Source: Bacteroidales bacterium
GTDB taxonomy: Bacteria; Bacteroidota; Bacteroidia; Bacteroidales; P3
Length of the DNA: 57,010 bases
NCBI GenBank assembly: GCA_024400495.1
Contig: JAKSMR010000016.1
Location: 1 to 57,010 of the forward strand
Direction: 5' to 3'
Shown here: piece after piece, positions 21,755 through 29,570 of the stretch
Layout: each line of letters opens with the position of its first letter
Numbering within the stretch: position 1 is the stretch's first letter
Translations under genes and position numbers: made by a program
The notes under the pieces: model-generated
Told to the model about the DNA's origin: nothing
The model's database searches: none
The model's input: only the letters and a program-made list of their open reading frames with translations

Positions 21755-22627
21755 TTAGCCGACGATGCCGTTGTTCAAGCCTGCAAGACCGAGCGCGTTG
21801 AGCCCGTAGTTGTATGCCACGCATGAAGGGATGCCCACTACCGGAGAATACGGAACACGAGCCACGTCTGGAAGCTTGCACTCGATGTCGGCAAGTCTCT
21901 GCTGAATCGGTGCGACCATCGACGCAAACAGGGCGTTCTGGTGTTCCTGCGAGAGCTGGTTCGTGAGGGCAAGATTCTTCTGGCGCTCAGAGTCGAGCTT
22001 GTTCTGCATTTCTCTCATCTCCAACTGGCAGAACTTGTCATTGATGAGAGTGGACTGATGATCTATCTTGCTACCGATGGCGTTCGTCTGCTCGGAGGCA
22101 GCGAAGCCCAACTGACTGAAGCCGTTCTGGATGAGCTGGCTCTGCTGAAGATTGTTGATACGGTTCTCATAGCCCTGAGTGGTGACGAGATTCTTCACAT
22201 CACAGCAGCAAGACTGGAGGGTTGAGATGATGCCGGCATCGCCTGCCTGGACTGCATTGACGGTCTGGGCAAACGAAAGATTGTTCTGTGCTCCGACTGA
22301 TTGAATCATTGACTGGATTGCAGAAATAGCCTGCTGAATCTGACCGATAGAACAGTTGAGGGTGGTAGACAGGTTGGAGATTGCGTTGGTGTTGCCACCG
22401 AAGCCCTGAGCCACCTGTGAGGAAAGATAACTCATGTTGTAGTTACCTTCGTTTCCATTCCAGCCGAAGCCGTTGCGGAGGACTGCAAGGAGCATGATTG
22501 CCCAGATGAAGTTACCACTTCCGAATCCGCCGCCATTGTTCATGAGCGATGCCCAGAGATTAGGATCGAGTCCGTTGGACCCTGTCCCGGCTCCCTCGGG
22601 AGAATAGATGATTGTTTTCTCTGACAT
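21755..22627 (-). CDS. Phage appendage-like protein with coiled coil, 290 aa
   Basis: The N-terminus contains a hydrophobic segment (FGSGNFIWAIMLLAVLRNGFG). Then comes a long Asn/Gln/Ser-rich helical region with a CCC motif (LQSCCCDVKNLVTTQG) and a coiled coil (LEMREMQNKLDSERQKNLAL). This arrangement is widespread among gut phage proteins of unknown function near tail genes. It has its own upstream region with a terminator and a tandem repeat array. Confidence 0.7.
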   Translation of the reverse strand: MSEKTIIYSPEGAGTGSNGLDPNLWASLMNNGGGFGSGNFIWAIMLLAVLRNGFGWNGNEGNYNMSYLSSQVAQGFGGNTNAISNLSTTLNCSIGQIQQAISAIQSMIQSVGAQNNLSFAQTVNAVQAGDAGIISTLQSCCCDVKNLVTTQGYENRINNLQQSQLIQNGFSQLGFAASEQTNAIGSKIDHQSTLINDKFCQLEMREMQNKLDSERQKNLALTNQLSQEHQNALFASMVAPIQQRLADIECKLPDVARVPYSPVVGIPSCVAYNYGLNALGLAGLNNGIVG

Positions 22628-22699
22628 AATAATTGAAGTTTTTCATAGTTCTGGTTTCCGCGTCTCATACCTTCCGCGGTCTTGGTTGTACGCACACCG

Positions 22700-22707
22700 C
22701 AAAGGTC
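22700..22707 (-). promoter_or_regulatory. Possible promoter -7 box of the appendage operon
   Basis: GACCTTTG on the reverse strand, one mismatch from TAnnTTTG, about 75 bases before the start at 22627. No clear -33 box. Confidence 0.35.
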
Positions 22708-22715
22708 CAAATAAT

Positions 22716-22747
22716 AAAAAACTCCCACCCTATGTTTGGATGAGAGT
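22716..22747 (-). terminator. Intrinsic terminator using the last repeat unit
   Basis: On the reverse strand ACTCTCATCC pairs with GGGTGGGAGT (two G-U pairs), loop AAACATA, followed by TTTTTATTATT. It ends transcription from the gene at 22812-23165. Confidence 0.8.
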
Positions 22748-22809
22748 TCAATGAGAGTTCAATGAGAGCTCGATGAAGTTTCAATGATATTTTAATGACA
22801 TTTCAATGA
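22733..22809. repeat. Tandem array of 11-bp repeats
   Basis: Six consecutive 11-base units, plus one degenerate unit at the left, each ending in ATGA. The forward reading is GAGTTCAATGA twice, GAGCTCGATGA, AGTTTCAATGA, TATTTTAATGA, CATTTCAATGA. The period is close to one DNA turn, so a protein bound to each unit would line up on one face. Confidence 0.85.
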
Positions 22810-22811
22810 TG

Positions 22812-23165
22812 TCAGAAGTCTTTTCCGATACCGTAGGTCTCCTTCAGCCACTTCTTCACGTCCACGCTCAGGAGGCAGAATAGGTCGTCGTGTTCGCAAC
22901 GTGTCATGTATGAACAATATATATTGTTCACCGTCCTGGCCTTTTTGTTCAGGGTGTCCTTGTCGTATTCCTTGCCGCAGTAATCGAGGACGTATCTGGC
23001 AATATCCTTCGACGAATACCCAGCCCTGCGAGCATACTGTACAACGACGCATCTTGCATCTGTGCAATCCTTGTCGCGCATGTCAGTCATGATTCCATCC
23101 ACGCTGACCTTGAAGGTCTCCGCAGCCTTGTTGCAGATATCCCAGAATATGTCACTCTTTACCAT
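22812..23165 (-). CDS. Hypothetical HTH-like regulatory protein, 117 aa
   Basis: ATG at 23165 (MVKSDIFWDICNK). A promoter box at 23192-23185 rules out the longer frame to 23237. The segment DARCVVVQYARRAGYSSKDIARYVLDYCGKEYDKDTLNKKARTV resembles the helices of DnaA domain IV-type DNA-binding proteins found in Bacteroidetes phages, though the GRDHST motif is not conserved. It is monocistronic, followed by the 11-bp repeat array, which might be its target. Confidence 0.6.
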   Translation of the reverse strand: MVKSDIFWDICNKAAETFKVSVDGIMTDMRDKDCTDARCVVVQYARRAGYSSKDIARYVLDYCGKEYDKDTLNKKARTVNNIYCSYMTRCEHDDLFCLLSVDVKKWLKETYGIGKDF

Positions 23166-23184
23166 AATATTGCAATGATTTTCA

Positions 23185-23192
23185 CAAAGGTA
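23185..23192 (-). promoter_or_regulatory. Promoter -7 box
   Basis: TACCTTTG on the reverse strand, about 20 bases before the ATG at 23165. Confidence 0.7.
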
Positions 23193-23274
23193 TAAAATGG
23201 TTCCCAAAAAGAAAAGACCATTTCCCAGGCCAAACAAAAAAGGCTGACATCAGCAAGATCGTAAACTTTCCGAG

Positions 23275-23442
23275 TTACCCTACGATTGCCTTGAGGTAAT
23301 TCTCGCAGATGTCGCTTTCGTGAAATTGACCATCTGCTTTTTTACCTATTACATAGGGTGGATTAATAGTCGTTATCTGTATCTTATACCCACTATTTTT
23401 TTGAAAAACCACTTGACCTATTTTACAATCTTCTGCTTTCAT
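23275..23442 (-). CDS. Small hypothetical protein, 55 aa
   Basis: ATG at 23442 preceded by AGGGGAGAT; TAA at 23275. Beta-rich sequence (IGQVVFQKNSGYKIQITTINPPYVIG) resembling small uncharacterised SH3-like phage proteins. The codon use is AT-rich compared with the flanking structural genes, which may mean recent acquisition. It lies between a terminator and a promoter as an independent unit. Confidence 0.6.
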   Translation of the reverse strand: MKAEDCKIGQVVFQKNSGYKIQITTINPPYVIGKKADGQFHESDICENYLKAIVG

Positions 23443-23473
23443 ATCTCCCCTTTTCTCTTTCTGTAAAGATACG

Positions 23474-23497
23474 AAAAATCCCCCACATTGTGAGGGA
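23474..23497 (-). terminator. Intrinsic terminator after the small membrane protein
   Basis: An 8-bp stem (UCCCUCAC/GUGGGGGA with one G-U) and a 3-base loop, then five T residues on the reverse strand. Confidence 0.75.
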
Positions 23498-23511
23498 CTT
23501 TTAGCGTTAGT

Positions 23512-23676
23512 CTAAAATCTCGTCAAGAGCCTCTTGAACTCTGGGAATGCCAGAGCGGCGAGGACTGCGACTGCGATTCCAATGAGAACATATCCCTCGG
23601 TGAAAGCGAGGAAGAGACCACCTACCGCGCCCATGACATAAGCGCAGAGCTTTGCAAAGATGAAAACCTTTTTCAT
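23512..23676 (-). CDS. Small two-span membrane protein, 54 aa
   Basis: ATG at 23676, TAG at 23512. Two hydrophobic stretches (VFIFAKLCAYVMGAVGGLFLAF and YVLIGIAVAVLAALAF) separated by a short TEG turn make a hairpin with basic ends. Small two-span proteins behind tail fibre genes are often holins or membrane accessory factors, so this is an alternative holin candidate. A strong terminator follows. Confidence 0.65.
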   Translation of the reverse strand: MKKVFIFAKLCAYVMGAVGGLFLAFTEGYVLIGIAVAVLAALAFPEFKRLLTRF

Positions 23677-23738
23677 GATGTTTTTGATTTATGGTTTATG
23701 AATGGGCGGCGACTGAATCACCGCCCTCGGTATATCTG

Positions 23739-26700
23739 CTATGCCTCGGCGTTGACACTCGCGGCGGCGGTCTCAAGAGCCTGCAACCTGCGGACGAGCT
23801 CATTGATTGCAGCCACGAGGGTTGACTTGTCTGCGGTGGCGAGATCTCCAGCCACGCCGACTTCATCGTGCAACCTATCAACCGCTGATGTATAGTCGAT
23901 GTTGTATCTGATGTCGGCCACCATCGGTGCTGAGTCTTCCTCGCCCTCTATCCACTCTCGGCCACCAGAAGCGGTCTCTATGTCAAGATACCTCTCTACG
24001 CCGAATGACTGAGGCGTGTCGGCGTATGAGACTGCGACTGGCTCTGCGAGTTCATAGTATACTATGAGCGGAGTGCCTGCTGCGTAGAGTTCTGCGAGGT
24101 GCTGCTTCCACGCCTCAAGCGATTCATAGTTTGAGTCTCTGAATATGAGGTTCTGAACATTACTTGCCTCAAATAATCTAAGAGACATATCAACGGCAGC
24201 ATTCCAATCTACTGACGAGTACCTTGCCGCAACGATTGTCTGATAGTTTGTTACTCCATCACGCAATATATTCTGAACTCTATAATTTGGAGTGCTACCA
24301 TATACATTCCAGGCCTCAGTACCATCAAATACCTTTACTCCGATTCTCTTCACCGCACCCCTTGAGGTCTGCTCGTCATGGACGTTTCCTGCCGAAAGAC
24401 CTCCGTATGGGAAGAGCTGATTGCCCTCCGCGTCCTTGATGTCCTTGAAGCCTACGGCAAGCGAATGCTCGGTGTATGGCTCGTAAGGCAAAGCGTCAGT
24501 TCCTTTGTTTATCATCAATGAATCCTTGATGATATAGGCTATCCTTCCAGAAAACCTAAAGCCGAAAGATATTGCGACTACATCCTTTTCGGGAACAATA
24601 GCATTCAAGGCGAGATAAGCAGGCTTATCATACGGAGTCAACGATGATGTAGTATCTTGGTTTCCAGCAGACCTTATACGATATGTTCCATCTGCATATT
24701 TAAGATGAATCTGTATGCGGTTGAGGGTGGCCGTCGTAACTTCAGTCATCCACTTGGCCGATAGCACATAGCTCTCTCCAGCCTTCATTTGACATGGAAT
24801 AGAATATTTTGCAGACCATCTATCGTACAAATCAAAAGGATAGCACTCATATCCTGCATATACCACGGTCGGTGAGTAGTAGTCGTTCTGGTTGACAAGG
24901 TTATGTCCGCTGGTCTTCACCACCTCTGCGGTGTTGCTTACCAGCTCACCCCCGTTGTAGGCGTACTCGTCTGCCACCTTCGGCTTCCTGCGAAGGAACT
25001 CCTCGTAGGTTGCAGGCTCGTTGCCAGCTCCGAACATCTGGGTGAGGTCAATGACTAATACCTTTGCATGGTCAATTGTTACTGTCTCCAAATTGAACAG
25101 CCATACATGACCATAACCCGTTTTTGAGGCGATACCAATTTTTGCACCTTTTGAGGTATATGTTGGCATGCTCAGAAGTTCAGATGATTTCTCCGTATCA
25201 TAAATTCCAATGAATCCAACTGCATCTGCCAATGATGAATTTCCATACATTAGATATTTATGTCCTGTTATGATTGAAATATATCCGAACTCTTTATACA
25301 CATAAGAACCCAGAGATTTGTTAATAGTTAATGATATGTCATTCACTTTTATTGTCTGATTCCACACCAGAGTATTGCCCTTGATCTTGGTGTACTCTGC
25401 GATGCCGTCCTCAATGGCGTTATCACCGCCAGATATCCTGCTCACGAAGGTCTCGTCCTCGCTCGGACTGCCCTTGCCGACAAGATTCCTTGCAGCGCCG
25501 ACAACCATCTTCTGCGACACCTTGGTGAGATTCTCCATCTTGAGCTGACCGTCATCGTCAAGTCCTGCCCAGTCCTTTGCATGGTCGTCAAGGTGGTTTC
25601 TCGTCTGGTCTTTGAGGTTGCGGAGATACGAGATCTCAGCCTCGCTCGGAGCGCATATCTGCCCGTCACCCACGAATGCCTCAAGACCGTAGTCGTTTGC
25701 GATGTACCTTGACTCAAAGTTGGCAGGAAGGTCTACGGTGATTGGGGTTGCAAGCTCGTAGACGAGCATCACGCCCTGCATGGCAGCCTTGAATGCAGCA
25801 GCATCAGTATAAGCCGAGTCAAGAACATTAATGGCATAGCCAATTGTAAAGTAGTAGTAACTAATAGTCCTATTATCTCTGCTAATGGAATCAGTATACC
25901 TTGCACATACAACTGACTTTCTTGAGTTGCCCATAACTGATGAGAGAGAGTCGCTCCACATACATGTGCTGACACCCAAAACCTTTGTAGTCCAAGTAAG
26001 ACTGCCCATATCAACCACTCCCAGCCTTTTCGTTGCAGTCCTATTCACGAGATCAATATCGTCAGCGACCGTGCCTGCCTTGTTCAGACCCATCGGGAAG
26101 AGCTGGTTGCCGTCAGCGTCCAGGATGGAACTTACATCAATGTCGGCGTAGTGCTCCTCATACGGCTCGTACTCGCCATTGCGGACTCCAGACCAAGCCA
26201 GGTTGATGCAGATGCCGTGGTTGTAGGTTGTGACTCCATCTCCACTACGGAACTTGATGTATGCAGTCCTTGCATCAAGGGTAAGGGTGGCGTCCTTCAC
26301 GAAGCCTCTTGTGATGTAGGTCTTGTTCGCATCGTACTGATAGATTCCGATTCCAGCACTATATGGAGATTTGATGAAATAGGTCTGCCCACCAAACACC
26401 TCAATGAAATCCTTTGTGCGGATATTGATAGAAGATGTAGCAGGAGTGCCATCTACATCAAGAGTACCCAGCTCCCACTCTTCGTCCCATTGGTTGAAGC
26501 CGTTCGCCCATATCCTCTTCGGATTGAACGAAAGCAGCTTGCCCTCGGTGTACTCCGTAGGGATGCTCGTCATGCCCGTGAGCTTCTTCCAGCGGTGCAT
26601 GAACTCATCGTAGGTCTCAATGTCGTCCCAGCCCATAGCGGTGAGGTCATAAAGCTGAACCACACCACTAAATGTAGCTTCTTCAGTAAGTGAATACGGA

Positions 26701-27617
26701 CCAAATCTCAGTGAGTCACCTTTAACTCCAACGAAAATATTGTCTAATACTTGAATCACAAGACTACTACCCAAGTAAACTCTCGCTCTAAATCCACTTT
26801 GAATAATAGGGAACAAGTATTTATGACCTTCAATGATATTTACATTGAATCGAAGCGCCGATTCATAATATGTACCTGCGCTAATAACAAATGTATAGTA
26901 TCCGTTCCCTTTATTGATTGTCTCTTTCGCAACGTTGTACGCAAAATTACCATCAAACAGCTGATTCCACTTCACCGTCCTGCCCTTGAGCGAGAGGATG
27001 TCGGCGATGCCAGAGTCCACCGACATGTTGCCTGCCGATGTCCTTATCACAAATGGGTCTGACTCCCTCTTCTCGGACGAGTCGTCACCGCCGTCGTACA
27101 TGGTGTTGACGGACTTGTCCTTGGTCTCAAGGTTGTTCGCGAGAGCTGGCACTACGCCACCCTCAACGAGCCTATGCTCATGATTCTGGGCGAGGCTTGC
27201 AGCCTCCCTTGCCTCTCCTGCCGCAGCATTGGCTTCCGTAGTGGCGGCAGCTGCCTCAGAGGCCTTTGCCTGCGCATTGGCCGCTGCGGTGTCCGCGAGT
27301 CCAGCCGTGGCCGTGGCATTGGTGGCTGCGGCATTTGCCGCGTCCTTTGCTTGGGTTGCCGCCGATGCCGCGTTCTGGGCCTGCGTGGCGGCTGAGTTGG
27401 CCGAGCCTGCCGCATTGTTTGCAGCCGTGGCCGTGGCATTGGCGTTTGCCGCCGCCGTGTTCGCGGCATTGGCCGCATTCTGGACGAATCCCAGCTCAAC
27501 CTTTCGGCTGACCGGCGTGCCGTCCACCTCCTTGGTTCCTATCGTGTAGAAACCATCAAGCGAGCCCTCATGCAGAGGCAGTTCGCTGATCTTGACTTTT
27601 TCAATGTTGTCTGCCAT
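23739..27617 (-). CDS. Large tail fibre protein with internal duplication
   Basis: 1292 aa. The N-terminal roughly 45 residues (VKISELPLHEGSLDGFYTIGT) look like a virion attachment domain. Residues about 46-145 are an Ala/Asn/Thr-rich repeat (coiled-coil stalk). The rest holds two copies of a large domain: the first has GNQLFPMGLNKAG near residue 510, the second GNQLFPYGGLSAG near 1115, each preceded by a PYEEH/PYTEH stretch and by KWNQLFDG/VWNQTIKV near its start. The C-terminus ends in ATADKSTLVAAINELVRRLQ, a common trimeric fibre end. Confidence 0.85.
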   Translation of the reverse strand: MADNIEKVKISELPLHEGSLDGFYTIGTKEVDGTPVSRKVELGFVQNAANAANTAAANANATATAANNAAGSANSAATQAQNAASAATQAKDAANAAATNATATAGLADTAAANAQAKASEAAAATTEANAAAGEAREAASLAQNHEHRLVEGGVVPALANNLETKDKSVNTMYDGGDDSSEKRESDPFVIRTSAGNMSVDSGIADILSLKGRTVKWNQLFDGNFAYNVAKETINKGNGYYTFVISAGTYYESALRFNVNIIEGHKYLFPIIQSGFRARVYLGSSLVIQVLDNIFVGVKGDSLRFGPYSLTEEATFSGVVQLYDLTAMGWDDIETYDEFMHRWKKLTGMTSIPTEYTEGKLLSFNPKRIWANGFNQWDEEWELGTLDVDGTPATSSINIRTKDFIEVFGGQTYFIKSPYSAGIGIYQYDANKTYITRGFVKDATLTLDARTAYIKFRSGDGVTTYNHGICINLAWSGVRNGEYEPYEEHYADIDVSSILDADGNQLFPMGLNKAGTVADDIDLVNRTATKRLGVVDMGSLTWTTKVLGVSTCMWSDSLSSVMGNSRKSVVCARYTDSISRDNRTISYYYFTIGYAINVLDSAYTDAAAFKAAMQGVMLVYELATPITVDLPANFESRYIANDYGLEAFVGDGQICAPSEAEISYLRNLKDQTRNHLDDHAKDWAGLDDDGQLKMENLTKVSQKMVVGAARNLVGKGSPSEDETFVSRISGGDNAIEDGIAEYTKIKGNTLVWNQTIKVNDISLTINKSLGSYVYKEFGYISIITGHKYLMYGNSSLADAVGFIGIYDTEKSSELLSMPTYTSKGAKIGIASKTGYGHVWLFNLETVTIDHAKVLVIDLTQMFGAGNEPATYEEFLRRKPKVADEYAYNGGELVSNTAEVVKTSGHNLVNQNDYYSPTVVYAGYECYPFDLYDRWSAKYSIPCQMKAGESYVLSAKWMTEVTTATLNRIQIHLKYADGTYRIRSAGNQDTTSSLTPYDKPAYLALNAIVPEKDVVAISFGFRFSGRIAYIIKDSLMINKGTDALPYEPYTEHSLAVGFKDIKDAEGNQLFPYGGLSAGNVHDEQTSRGAVKRIGVKVFDGTEAWNVYGSTPNYRVQNILRDGVTNYQTIVAARYSSVDWNAAVDMSLRLFEASNVQNLIFRDSNYESLEAWKQHLAELYAAGTPLIVYYELAEPVAVSYADTPQSFGVERYLDIETASGGREWIEGEEDSAPMVADIRYNIDYTSAVDRLHDEVGVAGDLATADKSTLVAAINELVRRLQALETAAASVNAEA

Positions 27618-27846
27618 TTCTATAAAGGTTTATAAGTTTGCCGTCCTCGGTTGAAATGAGTACCGAGCCCTCGCTCGCCAGAAGCATGTTGAACCTCTGG
27701 GCCTCAACCGAGTCGCTTGCCTCAAATCTCTTGATGACTCTGATTATGTCACGGACGGTATTAGCCGATGCCGACACCCTCACCGTGTCATGATGGGTGA
27801 CTGGCGCGGTGATGAGTCTGATTGTGTCTATTACCGTGTTCATCAT
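27601..27846 (-). CDS. Small tail-module protein, 81 aa
   Basis: Starts MMNTVIDTIRLITAPVTHHDTVRVSA and overlaps the fibre gene by 17 bases. Its C-terminus (LLASEGSVLISTEDGKLINL) matches the C-terminus of the 318-aa tail protein two genes upstream (LLATENGFYVETEDGKLITI), so the two share a small terminal module. It is probably a minor tail or fibre-adaptor protein. Confidence 0.65.
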   Translation of the reverse strand: MMNTVIDTIRLITAPVTHHDTVRVSASANTVRDIIRVIKRFEASDSVEAQRFNMLLASEGSVLISTEDGKLINLYRNGRQH

Positions 27847-27848
27847 GG

Positions 27849-28169
27849 CTACACGATGTTTATGCCCGTGTACTCCTCGTAGGTTATATCCCTTATCCCG
27901 TCTGGATAATGAAGGTCGGGTATCATGAGAGCGGTCCTTCTGAAAAGCCGTCCCCTTCCAAGAGTTCCAGCGTTGACATAGGTCACAAGCTGGCCGTCAA
28001 CTATGCTGCCGTTCGTGATGACTCCGTCATGCTGGATTACCTTGTGTTCGGAATCTCTGAACACGAAATAGCTGATGACGAAGTCATAGTCTGGAATACC
28101 TATCGGCAGCTTGTCATCATCAACGAACCCTATGTTGATTTGAAAATCAGAGTTGAATGCAATGTCCAT
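27849..28169 (-). CDS. Tail-module hypothetical protein, 106 aa
   Basis: The start chosen is the ATG at 28169 (MDIAFNSDFQINIGF). A beta-rich protein with IVDGQLVTYVNAGTLGRGRL. It lies between the distal-tail-like gene and the fibre gene and is probably a baseplate or fibre adaptor. No family is recognised. Confidence 0.65.
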   Translation of the reverse strand: MDIAFNSDFQINIGFVDDDKLPIGIPDYDFVISYFVFRDSEHKVIQHDGVITNGSIVDGQLVTYVNAGTLGRGRLFRRTALMIPDLHYPDGIRDITYEEYTGINIV

Positions 28170-28181
28170 AAGCAAGAAGGT

Positions 28182-29138
28182 TTAATATGTCAAGATAATG
28201 GTGATGAGCTTGCCGTCCTCGGTCTCCACATAGAAGCCGTTCTCGGTGGCGAGAAGCCCGCTCATGATGTCAGGCCTTGCGTTGATGAGCGTGAGCGTGA
28301 GGGCCATCTGGTGCCATACATGGCCGTTGGCGAGGATGTCAAATCTCGTCGTGCTGAGTGACTTGTAGAAGCATTCCCTCTCGGCTATGTTCAACCCCAT
28401 TCGCAGGGTCTTTGTTCCCGCGCTGGTGAGGAAGCTCATCAGGGCATCATGCCCTGTCCTCCACTCGGAGACCGATGTTGTATTAATGAGGATATTCAGC
28501 GTGATGTCATAGTTCTTGTAAGTAACTCTCTCAATCCCTCCGGCGATGTTTGGAAGATATGCCTGACCGTTCAGACCTCCCCTGTCTACAACAAGGTTCG
28601 TCTTCGGTGTCGCGCCTCGCTTGAGGCTCTGGAGCGAGCCGTCAAGAACCCAGCATCCGAAGCGCGATAGGTCAATGCCGTCAATGGTGAATCCTCTCTG
28701 CGACACATCTCCGATGGCATTCTCGGGAATAGGGGAGACAGGCACCTCAGGTGAATCCTCGACAAGGGTGATACTCACCGTTCCCGTCATCATCTTGAAC
28801 GTCGACACGGGTCTTACATCGGCAAGCCTGAGCCTGAATGTCATCCCGATCTCAGGAAACTCCCATGTATTGACGCTTCCTCCCTGCGAGATGAACTCAT
28901 AGAATCGGTTGAGTCCATCAAGGACGAAAAACCCCAGATTTAGGCTGAACGACCTCGCCGCCAGCACAGGGCTCGAGAGGTCCACATCCAGACCGTCCTC
29001 GTCCATCCAGTCCACCGTCTCGAACGGCTTGAAGACAGGGGCGTCGAGGAGACCGGCGTATCCGTACTGTATCACGAACACTCCGAACTCTTCCAGGATA
29101 TTGGTCCCGTTGACCTTGAATTGTCCCTTCGTCTCCAT
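28182..29138 (-). CDS. Tail protein, distal-tail-like
   Basis: 318 aa. A beta-rich protein with two similar halves: FSLNLGFFVLDGLNRFYEFISQGG in the first and YDITLNILINTTSVSEWRTGHDALMSFLTSAG in the second. It resembles a duplicated distal-tail or tail-tip protein. Its position after the tape measure and before the fibres supports that. The C-terminal TEDGKLI module is shared with the 81-aa protein. Confidence 0.65.
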   Translation of the reverse strand: METKGQFKVNGTNILEEFGVFVIQYGYAGLLDAPVFKPFETVDWMDEDGLDVDLSSPVLAARSFSLNLGFFVLDGLNRFYEFISQGGSVNTWEFPEIGMTFRLRLADVRPVSTFKMMTGTVSITLVEDSPEVPVSPIPENAIGDVSQRGFTIDGIDLSRFGCWVLDGSLQSLKRGATPKTNLVVDRGGLNGQAYLPNIAGGIERVTYKNYDITLNILINTTSVSEWRTGHDALMSFLTSAGTKTLRMGLNIAERECFYKSLSTTRFDILANGHVWHQMALTLTLINARPDIMSGLLATENGFYVETEDGKLITIILTY

Positions 29139-29140
29139 CG

Positions 29141-29569
29141 TCAAATCCTTATGACCGCATTATCGTGTGCATGACAGGTGACCAGGCACCCTTCCTGCCT
29201 TTCGATCTTGACCACCGAGTAGCCGGATGCGCTCACCCTTGCCCTTGCTCCCTTCATCAGCACCACCTTGCACGGATGCTCCATGGTGTCATACTCCAGG
29301 TCGAAATCGCAGTCCCCGACCAGGATTGCAATCCGGGCGTTTTTCAGACGCCTTGCGCCCGAATCTATGTAGATGCCCCGCTTCTCCGCCATGTCCCCTC
29401 CAAACGCCCTGAAACGAGCCATGGATGGGAAATCGTGCTTCATGCAGAACTCTGTTCCCTGCGGCGAGGCGAAGAGGTCCATCAGTTCCTCTCCGGTCTC
29501 GTTCCCGCGGAAGAGACTGCAGGGCGAGAACCGTCTCGCCTCCTCGTATAATGTTCTTGAGATATCCAT
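29141..29569 (-). CDS. Tail-module hypothetical protein, 142 aa
   Basis: Starts MDISRTLYEEARRFSPCSLFRG and has beta-rich middle and C-terminal segments (NARIAILVGDCDFDLEYDTMEHPCKVVLMKG). It lies immediately after the tape measure gene, with one base between stop and start, and before the distal-tail-like gene. Probably a tail-tip component; no family is recognised. Confidence 0.65.
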   Translation of the reverse strand: MDISRTLYEEARRFSPCSLFRGNETGEELMDLFASPQGTEFCMKHDFPSMARFRAFGGDMAEKRGIYIDSGARRLKNARIAILVGDCDFDLEYDTMEHPCKVVLMKGARARVSASGYSVVKIERQEGCLVTCHAHDNAVIRI

Positions 29570-29570
29570 G

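Noticed and set aside
22733-22809. Tandem repeats as a CRISPR array
   Set aside because: Units are 11 bp and directly adjacent without spacers, and no cas genes are present.
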